Part shown: piece after piece, positions 19,716 through 27,944 of the stretch
Layout: every line of letters starts with the position of its first letter
Numbering within the stretch: the first letter of the stretch is position 1
DNA from: JBBQXY01 sp051004815
GTDB taxonomy: Bacteria; Chloroflexota; Ktedonobacteria; Ktedonobacterales; Ktedonobacteraceae
DNA: 28,023 nucleotides
Assembly: GCA_051004815.1 (NCBI GenBank)
Contig: JBPCJY010000124.1
Span: 1-28,023, forward strand
Reading direction: 5' to 3'
Notes under the pieces: model-generated
The model's input: the letters and a program-made list of their open reading frames with translations, nothing else
The model's database searches: none
Told to the model about the DNA's origin: nothing
Program-made: the position numbers and the translations under genes

Positions 19716-21023
19716 ATGAAACAGATGATCACCGCAAAGCTCAAATTACATACCGATAGCACACAATTCAAGGCATTGCGCCACACCCAACTGGCGTACC
19801 GCGATGCGTTGAACCACGTATCTCAGTACGCCTTTGAACATGGCAAGTTGAGTAACAAAGTCTCCTTGTAGGATAGAACGTATGCGGAATTGCGGAGCCG
19901 CTATCATCTTCCTGCCCAAATGTCGTGTAGTGTTCCCCGCCAAGTCGGAGCTACATACAAAGCCTTGTGGACAAAAGTCAAGAACAATACTATCGCGCGT
20001 TCGGCAGGACTGACCAAGAAGCGATACAAGGGACTTGATGAAGCTCCTCGCTATGTTTCTCCGACCCTTGACTACCATCTTGGGCATGACTACAGTTTCA
20101 AGAAACATTCCCAGGTCAGCCTCTTGACGCTTGAAGGTCGCGTGATTGTTCCCTACACGGGCTACCACAAGCATGTGTCCCTCATCGCGCACGGTGCGTC
20201 TATCGGTGCCGCTAAGCTTTGGTATGACAAGCCACGCAAGCAGTTTTACTTGTTGGTCAGTCTTGAGCTTGAAGTAGTCGACCCCTTGCCACAAGACTAT
20301 AGAACAGTGGTCGGGGTCGATATCGGGCAACGCTACTTGGCGGTTACCGCAACTACCACTGGGAAAGCATCGTTTCATTCCAGTAAAGCCGTTCGGGCGA
20401 GAGCCGATCACTACAGTAGACTTCGTCAACGCTTGCAACGAAAAGGCACTCGTTCGGCTACCCACCGATTGGTAGCCATCAGCAAACGAGAGAGACAGTT
20501 GAAGTTGCAAACCAACCACACCATAGCAAAGTATATTATCGAAACCTATCCTCATAGCATGATCGGGTTGGAGAACTTGACCGACCTTCGAGAACGCACG
20601 AAACGCAAACGAGGCAAGAAAGCCAGTCAGAAGCAACGACGGGCCAACCGTCATGCGTCGAATTGGGCTTTTGCCGAACTGCAGAGTGTGCTTGCGTACA
20701 AGGCTACGCTTGCCGGAAGCATGACCATGAAAGTGGATGCCCACTATACTAGTCAAGCTTGCCCCATGTGCGGTTTTACTGCGAAAGAGAACCGCCCCGG
20801 AAAGGGACTCTCGTTTGTGTGTCAAGGTTGCCACTATACCCTCCATGCTGACTTGGTCGGTGCGCGAAATGTCGCCTTGCGAACGTTGCTTGTCCGGCAA
20901 GACTGGATGAGCACGGGGCACTTGTCCGTTGCCCCTGATGTCTCGAACGATGAAGCCAAAGCGGCACGCCTGCAACGGTATGCTGAGTTGAGGTGGAGTT
21001 CAGAGACAAGCCCCTGCCTTTAG
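19716..21023 (+). pseudogene. tnpB: TnpB RNA-guided nuclease gene with an in-frame amber codon
   Basis: Read through, the gene codes for 435 residues of TnpB. The RuvC residues are all present: D202 (VVGVDIGQRYLAVT), E286 (MIGLENLTD) and D379 (LHADLVGARN). The zinc ribbon is C349, C352, C369 and C372. Codon 52 is TAG (19869-19871), in the amino-terminal domain, with no frameshift on either side (KVSL-stop-DRTYAELRSRYHLP). Truncated translation from TTG 19890 would lose the wedge domain. TnpB is an omega-RNA-guided DNA nuclease that helps retain the transposon. Either the copy has just died, the codon is suppressed, or the base is a sequencing error. The reading frame is otherwise clean, which argues for a recent event. 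Confidence 0.85.
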
Positions 21024-21031
21024 GCATGGGG
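21011..21031 (+). ncRNA. Right-end hairpin and 3' part of the omega (reRNA) scaffold of the TnpB element
   Basis: CCCCTGCCTTTAGGCATGGGG forms a stem with one bulged T and a tiny loop, and contains the tnpB stop codon. Such a hairpin is typical of IS605 right ends and is the last scaffold stem of the TnpB guide RNA, with the guide copied from flanking DNA after the element end. The full RNA would also include upstream tnpB sequence; its 5' end cannot be set here. Confidence 0.55.
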
Positions 21032-21174
21032 TACTGACTTAACATATACTATGCACGCTGCTTTCGAGATAGGTGGACGATACTCTCTTTTATTTATACC
21101 AGTCCTTACCAAATGTGGAGGTGGAGTAGTAAGTATAGGAGCATGGGAATAGAGAAGCATGGAAGGGGACAGTA

Positions 21175-22386
21175 TTATTTCGCTGGCGTTTTGAAGATTT
21201 TACGCCAAAAGGAGCGTTGCGCCTTGTTCTGGCGTGCTTTTTGGGCTCGTTGCTCGCGTCTCGCAATGGGCGAGGGTGGCCCAAGTGGCCCTGTTGGCCC
21301 CTCGGTATCTATCGCAAGGACATTGGTCGGGCGCGTTGGCGATTCAGCGAAATCCGGCTCTTGCGATGTGAGGGAGAGAGCTTCTACTTGCTCAGTCGGA
21401 GGCAGTGGAGTCATCTCTAGATCCATATAGCGCGGTAGTTGCATTTGTGGGCGTTTAGGGGGGTGAATCACCACCTTATGACGTGATGGTGGTTGCATGC
21501 GCGACTCGTTAGGAGTGATTGGAGCGCGTGCTGGTGGCTCAGGGGACAACTGTGCCTCTGGCCTTAAGTTGAGTGAGCGCAGGTCTCGTGCCATGAGCAT
21601 GGCCTGCTCATAGCGTTGATCGCGGTCACGGGACATGGCGATAAGAATGATTTGTTCTAGCTCTTGTGAAATATCGGGCGCAAGGACATTAGGAGGACGT
21701 AGCGGGCCGCTAATAATCGCCTGTGTAAGCTCTGGCAATGAACGTCCGACAAATGGACGCTGCCCCGTCACCATCTCATAGAGCACAACGCCAAGCGCGT
21801 AGATGTCACTGCGATTATCTAATGTCTGTCCCCATACTTGTTCTGGCGAGGCATAATAAATGCTGCCGACCAGCGTTTTCGCGACGGTGATTTTCTGATG
21901 GCCCGTGGCGCGAGCCAGGCCAAAATCCATCACTTTGATCTTGCCCCAGCGATCCAACATTAAATTCTCAGGCTTGATGTCGCGATGGATGACATTGCGT
22001 TCACGATAGGCAGAGTCGAGGGCGTCGGCGATTTGTGCCGCGTACTCAGCCGCCAGGTAGTGAGGAATGGAGCCATCTAATTGCAAAAGACTGGCAAGCG
22101 TTGGCCCCTGGACAAATTCCATCACAAAGTAGAGGAGGCCGTTTTGCTGGCCTGCATCAAAGATTTGTACGATATTCGGGTGGTTGAGGCCAGCGATGAT
22201 TTGTGCTTCGCGGATAAAACGGGCGACATAGGAAGTATCTTTCGCGAGTGCCTGTGACAGCACTTTTACGGCAACTTCGCGTCCCAGGGCGATCTGGCGA
22301 CCGCGATACACCATCCCCATAGAGCCGCGTCCTATTTCTTCTTCCAACTGATAGCCACCCAGGCTCTGGCCTGCCAGTTCATTCAT
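21175..22386 (-). CDS. Eukaryotic-like Ser/Thr protein kinase, soluble
   Basis: A 403-residue PknB-family kinase with a complete catalytic domain (about 12-275). The glycine loop is GRGSMGMVY, K41 is in VAVKVL, and E60 is the alpha-C Glu. HRDIKPEN (134-141), DFGLA (154-158) and SPEQ (180-183) are present. The C-terminal ~130 residues are Pro/Arg-rich, include GPTGPLGPPSP, and end in a basic segment (RREQRAQKAR, FWRKIF). No transmembrane helix or PASTA domain is seen, so it is probably cytoplasmic, or at most membrane-attached through the basic tail. It lies upstream of no obvious substrate gene. The sigma factor gene at 23581-22664 is on the same strand ahead of it but is separated by a strong palindrome. 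The ATG at 22386 lacks a clear Shine-Dalgarno site. Confidence 0.92.
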   Translation of the reverse strand: MNELAGQSLGGYQLEEEIGRGSMGMVYRGRQIALGREVAVKVLSQALAKDTSYVARFIREAQIIAGLNHPNIVQIFDAGQQNGLLYFVMEFVQGPTLASLLQLDGSIPHYLAAEYAAQIADALDSAYRERNVIHRDIKPENLMLDRWGKIKVMDFGLARATGHQKITVAKTLVGSIYYASPEQVWGQTLDNRSDIYALGVVLYEMVTGQRPFVGRSLPELTQAIISGPLRPPNVLAPDISQELEQIILIAMSRDRDQRYEQAMLMARDLRSLNLRPEAQLSPEPPARAPITPNESRMQPPSRHKVVIHPPKRPQMQLPRYMDLEMTPLPPTEQVEALSLTSQEPDFAESPTRPTNVLAIDTEGPTGPLGPPSPIARREQRAQKARQNKAQRSFWRKIFKTPAK

Positions 22387-22605
22387 ATAATGTCTGACCT
22401 CGTCACCTAATGATCATCAGGACTCTACAAAATGCGGTAAAGAACACGTTCTACGAATACTCTCCAAAATGATTAAACGTATCAGGGATACGCATATAGT
22501 GTACGGTAGCTAAAAGTACTTTCTCACAAAAGATAGCCACTTCAGCAAAATAATGAGAGGAATGCTTGTGAAAGTGAGGGGCAGGTGATTTTTTGTAGTG
22601 GAGTT

Positions 22606-22655
22606 CCTCCTGTGGGGCATGCAAGTTCGGGCGAACTTGCATGCCCCACAGGAGG
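22606..22655 (-). terminator. 24-bp perfect palindrome after the sigma factor gene
   Basis: Arms 22606-22629 and 22632-22655 pair perfectly around a two-base gap (GG) and begin nine bases after the sigma gene stop. No U-tract follows on the minus strand. It may terminate or protect the 3' end. Confidence 0.6.
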
Positions 22656-22663
22656 CTTGCTCC

Positions 22664-23581
22664 TTAATCGAGGTATTCTTTTAGGATGCGACTGGCCTGT
22701 GGGTGGCGCAACTTGCGAATGGCCCGCTCTTCAATCTGACGTACACGTTCGCGAGTCACTTTCAGCTTCTTGCCCACCTCTTCGAGCGTATGGTCGTGAT
22801 CGTCAACCAGTCCAAAGCGCAGTTCAATCACTTGCCTTTCACGGACGGTAAGCTGGTTAAGCACTTTGCGAATCTCTTCGCGCAGCAACTGTTGCTCGGT
22901 GATTTCCATTGGGCCACGATCACGTGTATCTTCGATGATATCGCCCAAGGTATTTTCCTCTTCTTCGGAGAGGGGAGCGTCGAGCGAAAATACTTTTTCG
23001 GCCCAGATCAACAATTCGCTGACGCGATCAGCCGTCATGCCTAGCCGCTGTCCAATCATTTCAGGGGTAGGTTCGCGCCCTAGCTCCTGGTAAAGTTGGC
23101 GCATCATGCGTTTCACACGCATGACCTCTTCCATAATGTAGACGGGCAGTCGGACAACACGGGTGCCTTCCAAGATTGCACGGGTGATGGCTTGTTTAAT
23201 CCACCAGGTGGCATAGGTGGAAAAGCGGAAGCCTTTTCTATAGTCGAACTTGGTAACTGCACGAATGAGGCCAATATTGCCCTCACCGATGAGGTCTTCG
23301 AGGGATAAACCCTGGCCGACATACTTTTTCGCAATACTAACTACCAGTCGTAAGTTCGCCTCAATCAGTTGATTGCGAGCATCTTTATCGCCCATCTCCA
23401 CATGCTCCGCGAGGTAGGACTCACGGCTCGCGGTAAGCAGAGAAATGCGTGAAATCTCGCGGAGATAGAGGCGTAAGCTGTCGCTTTGCGCTAAAGTACT
23501 GATATCAGCATCCGGTATAGTTTCGCGTTCTGACTCAATCGGTTTGTCTCGGTCAGCGTCAAACATCACTTTTCGTTCCAA
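22664..23581 (-). CDS. RpoD-type (group 1/2) sigma-70 factor
   Basis: A 305-residue sigma factor. Region 1.2 is DSLRLYLREISRISLLT (35-51). Region 2 spans ANLRLVVSIAKKYVGQGLSL, EDLIGEGNIGLIRAV and FSTYATWWIKQAITRAI. Region 3 is REPTPEMIGQRLGM. Region 4.2 is TLEEVGKKLKVTRERVRQIE. It lacks the acidic region 1.1 and the long non-conserved insert of large primary factors. It is therefore either a compact SigA or one of the group 2 paralogues that Chloroflexota often carry in several copies. The -10-reading residues of region 2.4 are canonical. The start is TTG 23581 (AGAAAGAG upstream); ATG 23566 is an alternative that drops five residues. Confidence 0.92.
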   Translation of the reverse strand: MERKVMFDADRDKPIESERETIPDADISTLAQSDSLRLYLREISRISLLTASRESYLAEHVEMGDKDARNQLIEANLRLVVSIAKKYVGQGLSLEDLIGEGNIGLIRAVTKFDYRKGFRFSTYATWWIKQAITRAILEGTRVVRLPVYIMEEVMRVKRMMRQLYQELGREPTPEMIGQRLGMTADRVSELLIWAEKVFSLDAPLSEEEENTLGDIIEDTRDRGPMEITEQQLLREEIRKVLNQLTVRERQVIELRFGLVDDHDHTLEEVGKKLKVTRERVRQIEERAIRKLRHPQASRILKEYLD

Positions 23582-23635
23582 GTACTTGCTCTTTCTTCCA
23601 TCAGCATAGAAGTCGGATTGGTTCAGTCTGAAGGT

Positions 23636-23663
23636 ATTGTATCATACAAACGTGTTATTGCAA
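23636..23663 (-). promoter_or_regulatory. Promoter of the RpoD-type sigma gene
   Basis: Minus-strand -35 TTGCAA (23663-23658), 16-nt spacer, -10 TACAAT (23641-23636), leaving a ~48-nt leader. Confidence 0.5.
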
Positions 23664-23760
23664 CAATGTTCTCATCCTTTTTGAGGATGGGATTTCAGGG
23701 GCGGTGAAATCTCGAACACATTACGAGCCTATCTATTTCTTCGGCTACATGGCGAGTATT

Positions 23761-23783
23761 ACGTAGGGGCGCAATGAATTGCA
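23761..23783. repeat. Fragment of a dispersed GTAGGGGCGC-AAT palindromic repeat
   Basis: CGTAGGGGCGCAATGAATTGC can form a GCAAT-GA-ATTGC hairpin and resembles the minus-strand reading of 7540-7560. It lies just after the quinone oxidoreductase stop. Confidence 0.4.
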
Positions 23784-23791
23784 TTCTTACG

Positions 23792-24763
23792 CTACACCAC
23801 CAGGACAACTTTCCCCATTGTTTTGCGGTCAGCGATGGCTTGATGGGCTGCTGCGGCCTCGGTGAGGGGGAAGGTTTGCCCAACGATGATTTCCAGTTTG
23901 CCGGTGGCGAGATATTGCATGATCTCCATCATTGCCCTGGCAATATGATCTGTGCGGCTCAATTGTGAGGTTAGCCAGTAACCAATGATGGCTTGATTTT
24001 TGTACATCAACTGGATGCCCGTAAATTGTGCGATCTGGCTACTGGCCGCGCCATAGATAACCATGCGTCCATAGGGAGCTAGACATTGCAGGCTCTGCTC
24101 GGCAATCTTTCCGCCCACCATCTCTAAGATGATATCGGGGCCTTTGCCATCAGTGGCTTTCTTTACCTGTTCAGCCCAATCAGCTTCGGTATAATTAATG
24201 GCGGCATCGGCTCCCAGCCTGGTCACAAGCTCAAGTTTACTGCTATTGCTGGCGGTACCAATAACAGTAGCGGCACCCATCAGTTTCGCTAATTGCACTG
24301 CCAATGTGCCGACGCCGCCAGCGGCGGCATGGACCAGGACACTTTCACCGGGTTGCATATGTGCGGACTCGTGCAGTAATTGATAAGCAGTAATACCTTG
24401 CACGGGTACGGCGGCCGCGTGAGTAAAATCGAGGCTCTGGGGAATGGGAATAGTCGAAGTGGCGGGAGCGATAGCGTATTCAGCATAGCCACCGTCACCG
24501 AAGGCTACTACCCGTGTTCCCACCGAGGGAGAATGAACCCCAGGACCAAGGGCGGCGACCGTGCCAGCAAATTCAAAGCCCAATGTCGTTGGGGTACGAG
24601 TGCGTGTGAGATATGCGCCCTGGCGTTGCGCTAAATCAGCGAAGTTAATACCGGCGGCAGCGACTTTGATGAGCACCTGACCCTCTTGTGGCGTTGGTGT
24701 CTCAACCTCTTCTATGTGCATTACCTCGGGGCCACCAGTTTCATTAATGCGTATTGCTTTCAT
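23792..24763 (-). CDS. NAD(P)H:quinone oxidoreductase-like MDR dehydrogenase
   Basis: A 323-residue member of the medium-chain dehydrogenase/reductase superfamily, quinone oxidoreductase (Qor) branch. The amino-terminal GroES-like domain has AAAGINFADLAQRQGAY and GFEFAGTVAALGPGV. The Rossmann domain has VLVHAAAGGVGTLAVQLAK with AAAGGVG at 146-152, the nucleotide loop of this branch. The catalytic and structural zinc cysteines of alcohol dehydrogenases are absent, as expected for Qor. It probably reduces quinones or alpha,beta-unsaturated carbonyls with NADPH in the cytoplasm. The start is ATG 24763 with AGAAGG ten or so bases upstream. It stands alone and is not clearly co-transcribed with the sigma gene 210 bp downstream. 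Confidence 0.9.
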   Translation of the reverse strand: MKAIRINETGGPEVMHIEEVETPTPQEGQVLIKVAAAGINFADLAQRQGAYLTRTRTPTTLGFEFAGTVAALGPGVHSPSVGTRVVAFGDGGYAEYAIAPATSTIPIPQSLDFTHAAAVPVQGITAYQLLHESAHMQPGESVLVHAAAGGVGTLAVQLAKLMGAATVIGTASNSSKLELVTRLGADAAINYTEADWAEQVKKATDGKGPDIILEMVGGKIAEQSLQCLAPYGRMVIYGAASSQIAQFTGIQLMYKNQAIIGYWLTSQLSRTDHIARAMMEIMQYLATGKLEIIVGQTFPLTEAAAAHQAIADRKTMGKVVLVV

Positions 24764-25447
24764 GCATTGAAACCTTCTCTTTCAAACAAATTTGAGATGA
24801 AAATTATCATAGTGAGCAACGTATAGTGATTGTATCATGTCCGCGTCTTGACGGTTTTTTTCACCCTGAACCAGTGTTGTCACTCACAACGTATTAAATA
24901 TAGAGGTACCTACTTCACGCCAGGGCTTACTCAACTTTCTGGTTAATTTCCTGGCTTTAACCCAAATTTGTAGCGATAAGCGTCTTTACTGTCTCTAAAA
25001 AAACATGCTCTGCACTGTGATGCTATTCATAGATACACGTTGATGTAGTGGTTATAATGAGAAGAAAGTACTGAATTACTGCTAAATTCTCAAAGTAGCG
25101 GTACACTTTGATTTGTATCTATGAGTTTAACCGCCTGAATTCTTATCAATTATTCGTTGTAAGGCCTTTTTCCTGCAATTTATAGCAGGTCATCGAAGAA
25201 GGATTCTCTCGTGAAGGAACGTTGGTAGTGTCAAAGGGGATAACACTTGATGTCGTGTAGTCGATGGAGACAGCGAGAGGATGTGTCTCAATTCTGTAGG
25301 ATAAAAAAGAGTGATGTGGGGGTACGCCTTGTGTGGCGATGTTTAGAAAGCACTGTTTTTGCGTGCTTCCAACTTACCCCTACGGACACATATTGGTTGA
25401 TCAGAATGTTTTGCTCTGTACAACCTTTTCAGGCGAGGTGAATTTAC
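24764..25447. other. 684-bp intergenic region upstream of ftsH
   Basis: AT-rich spacer between divergent genes (Qor on minus, ftsH on plus). I see a lone TATAAT at 25053-25058 without a good -35 and a weak ORF at 25247-25441 that looks random. No tRNA, known riboswitch or strong hairpin is recognised. The promoters of both neighbours should lie here but I cannot place them. Confidence 0.5.
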
Positions 25448-27748
25448 ATGGACGGCAAGGGTAGTCGCCGCGTAAAATTAAGTGAGCGATGGCGACGGCA
25501 CAAACATAGTGGGAGCTACAAACGCGATGTCGTAAAGTTTCTCGGTACACATAAACACCTTCTGTTTACCACTATGCTCCTTTTAGCGGCTGTTGTATTG
25601 CTTTTTGGCATCGTCGGTCAATTGCAGTCGCCACAAACCAACACTCCTCCTAATGGCGTCACAGTGATTAACTACAGCACGCTTTTGCAACAGGTAAAAG
25701 CAGGCAATGTGGTGGCTGTAACCATTCAGGGCAATACGATTAACGGGTTGTTGGAAAATCTTCTGACACAAAACGCTACTACGACAGCGAAGCCGACGCC
25801 AGTAACCCACAGCAACAAAGCGGCGGATTTCGCAGCCTGGAGTCGCTATGTTGGGGCGGGCTATCCCTCGTGGCCAAACACGAGCACGACGCCTACCATT
25901 GACCCCGCACGGGCGGTCTATACGCTGTTCCCTGTACATGGCGATGCGAGCCTGATGCCATTGTTGCTGAGCAATCACGTCATGGTGAATACGTTGGCGG
26001 TTGCACAACAGCCACTATGGATAGGCCTGTTCTGGAAATTCATACCTTTAGTGTTTTTAGTGCTGATTTTCCTGCTTATCCTCGCCCCAAAAAAGAATGC
26101 ACGTCCAATGCGAACAGTAGATGATCGCATGGCGCAAATGGGGAAGAGTCGAGCGCGTCGTTTTGGACAGGCCAAAGAACCACTTCAACCGTCCGCGCTC
26201 AACAATAAAGCGACTATGGCAGGCAAAGCTACCGCTACCGGAACGGCCATTCAGGCAGGTAAAGCACTGGCCAATCTGGAACCGCCTGTGACCTTCGCTG
26301 ATGTCGCGGGTATTGATGAGGTGCGTGCGGAACTTGAAGAGATCGTTCAGTTTTTGCGTAGCCCTGAGCGTTTTGATCGGTTGGGTGCTCGTATTCCTCG
26401 TGGGGCCTTGCTTGTTGGCCCTCCTGGCACCGGCAAAACGCTGCTGGCGAAGGCGGTCGCAGGTGAAGCGGGAGTGCCTTTCTTTAGTATGAGTTCCTCC
26501 GAGTTTGTCGAGATGTTTGTGGGTGTGGGTGCCAGCCGTGTACGTGACCTTTTCAACCAGGCACGTCAATCTGCCCCCTGCGTTGTCTTTCTGGATGAGA
26601 TCGATGCTGTTGGGCGCAAACGCTCGATGCGTGCCTCTGGCAATGATGAACGGGATCAGACGCTCAACCAATTGTTGGTGGAGATGGATGGTTTCGATGG
26701 GCGCAAGGCGGTCGTGGTATTGGCAGCCACCAATCGTGTTGATATCCTGGACAAAGCTTTATTGCGCCCAGGTCGCTTTGATCGCACTATCAGCGTCTCA
26801 CTGCCCGACCGTGTTGGTCGTGAGGCCATCCTCAAGGTGCATACACGCCGCACGCCTTTGCACGAAGAAGTGTCCTTAGAGCGTCTATCGCGCCTGACGA
26901 CGGGGATGAGCGGAGCCGACCTGGCCAATCTTGTCAACGAAGCCGCTTTGTGTGCCGCACGCCAGGACTTGACGCACATTACCCATGACTGTTTCGAGGA
27001 TGCGCTGGCTCGTGTTCAGCTTGGAGCATTGCGTCCCATCGTGATGGGTGAGAAAGATCGCCGCATTATCGCGTACCATGAAGGCGGTCATGCCCTCGTG
27101 GCCCATCACCTGCCACAGGCTGATACCGTCAACCGTGTCACGATTTTACCGCGTGGGCAGAGCCTGGGTGTCACCCAGTTTACCGCCGAGGAAGACCGCT
27201 ACAACTATAGTCGCGAAACACTGATGGCTCGTATTGCTGTCGGGCTGGGCGGTCGCGCTGCCGAAGAACTGACCTTTGGGCCAGCACATGTGACAACGGG
27301 AGCCGAGAATGACCTCCAAGTTGTCACTGATCTGGCGCGGCGCATGGTTACGCGTTGGGGTATGAGCGAGCAGGTTGGCGTGGTCTTTGCCGACTACGAA
27401 CCCGGTGCCATGAGCCTGAACATGGCTCGCATTGACCCCAGCACACTGCCAGCGCAGGCGCGTTCTCTTGTCGCGGATGCCGATGGTCGATTGATGCTCA
27501 ATGGGGATGATCTTCTTGCTAATGGGCAGAGCTTTGCCATGAGTATGCCTGCCGCACGCAACACAAGCAGTAGTACCAGCATGGCGATGGTTATTGACGC
27601 GGAGGTGCAGCATATTCTCAAAGAGGGCTATGCTATGGCTCGTACCATCTTGAGCGAGCATACCGACCAACTCACTAAACTGGCTGAAGAACTGATGGAA
27701 CGTGAACAACTCGACCGTAAACAGTTCGAGGCGTTGTTCCAAGAGTAA
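25448..27748 (+). CDS. ftsH: FtsH ATP-dependent zinc metalloprotease
   Basis: A 766-residue membrane-anchored AAA+ protease that extracts and degrades membrane and regulatory proteins as a hexamer. TM1 is at about 37-57, an extracytoplasmic domain at 58-190 and TM2 at about 195-215. The AAA module follows: Walker A GPPGTGKT (324-331), Walker B CVVFLDEIDAVG and the second region of homology AATNRVDILDKALLRPGRFD. The protease site is HEGGH (544-548), with Asp622 in GAENDLQ as the third zinc ligand. HEAGH is the usual form, so Gly replaces Ala inside the motif. Family proteins are ~600-650 aa. The extra length is an N-terminal basic tail, a Thr/Ser/Pro-rich outer domain and a 65-residue Met/Ser/Ala-rich insert (651-715) before IDAEVQHILKEGY. 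GAGGTGA lies seven nt before the ATG. Confidence 0.95.
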   Translation: MDGKGSRRVKLSERWRRHKHSGSYKRDVVKFLGTHKHLLFTTMLLLAAVVLLFGIVGQLQSPQTNTPPNGVTVINYSTLLQQVKAGNVVAVTIQGNTINGLLENLLTQNATTTAKPTPVTHSNKAADFAAWSRYVGAGYPSWPNTSTTPTIDPARAVYTLFPVHGDASLMPLLLSNHVMVNTLAVAQQPLWIGLFWKFIPLVFLVLIFLLILAPKKNARPMRTVDDRMAQMGKSRARRFGQAKEPLQPSALNNKATMAGKATATGTAIQAGKALANLEPPVTFADVAGIDEVRAELEEIVQFLRSPERFDRLGARIPRGALLVGPPGTGKTLLAKAVAGEAGVPFFSMSSSEFVEMFVGVGASRVRDLFNQARQSAPCVVFLDEIDAVGRKRSMRASGNDERDQTLNQLLVEMDGFDGRKAVVVLAATNRVDILDKALLRPGRFDRTISVSLPDRVGREAILKVHTRRTPLHEEVSLERLSRLTTGMSGADLANLVNEAALCAARQDLTHITHDCFEDALARVQLGALRPIVMGEKDRRIIAYHEGGHALVAHHLPQADTVNRVTILPRGQSLGVTQFTAEEDRYNYSRETLMARIAVGLGGRAAEELTFGPAHVTTGAENDLQVVTDLARRMVTRWGMSEQVGVVFADYEPGAMSLNMARIDPSTLPAQARSLVADADGRLMLNGDDLLANGQSFAMSMPAARNTSSSTSMAMVIDAEVQHILKEGYAMARTILSEHTDQLTKLAEELMEREQLDRKQFEALFQE

Positions 27749-27766
27749 TAAAAGACAACAGCAGAG

Positions 27767-27798
27767 CTGGTCAAGCCATGAATTCATGGCTTGACCAG
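27767..27798 (+). terminator. 32-nt perfect palindrome after ftsH
   Basis: 27767-27782 is the exact reverse complement of 27783-27798, with no loop bases and the EcoRI-like centre GAATTC. It lies 18 nt after the ftsH stop. No U-tract follows. Confidence 0.6.
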
Positions 27799-27805
27799 TC
27801 TCCCA

Positions 27806-27944
27806 CCAGGGCGACCGCAAGGGTCCGACCAAAAGGCGTCAAGGGAAGGCAAGGTATACAGCGCGATTTTCCAGGGCGACCGCAAGGGTCCGACCAAAAG
27901 GCGGCAAGGGAAGGCAAGGTATACAGCGCGATTTTCCAGGGCGA
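27806..27944. repeat. 65-bp direct repeat, two full copies and the start of a third
   Basis: Copies start at 27806, 27871 and 27936 (CCAGGGCGACCGCAAGGGTC). The first two differ by one base (GTCAAGG against GGCAAGG, near 27839). GGGCGACCGCAAGGGTC can form a small hairpin, as in dispersed Ktedonobacterial-style intergenic repeats. The third copy degrades after CCAGGGCGA into the G-rich end. Confidence 0.8.

Larger units (their letters stand above)
19681..21042 (+). mobile_element. IS605-type TnpB-only element (approximate limits)
   Basis: The element has a promoter, a tnpB gene with one nonsense codon and a right-end hairpin, but no tnpA, so it depended on a TnpA supplied elsewhere (IS1341-like). 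The left edge must lie between the HEAT gene ribosome site (19679) and the tnpB promoter, or overlap them. The right edge lies shortly after the hairpin at 21011-21031. No target duplication is expected for this family. Confidence 0.6.

Noticed and set aside
19746..20975. 409-residue minus-strand ORF
   Set aside because: Fully antisense to tnpB, which has clear domains and catalytic residues in the plus-strand frame.
21032..21042. TACTGACTTAA occurs both at the TnpB element right end and at 50-60 in IS607 tnpA
   Set aside because: An 11-base match is expected many times by chance in a window of this size, and the first copy is coding sequence.
25247..25441. 64-residue ORF upstream of ftsH
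   Set aside because: No ribosome site and no recognisable pattern; its composition looks random. It probably lies in the ftsH leader.
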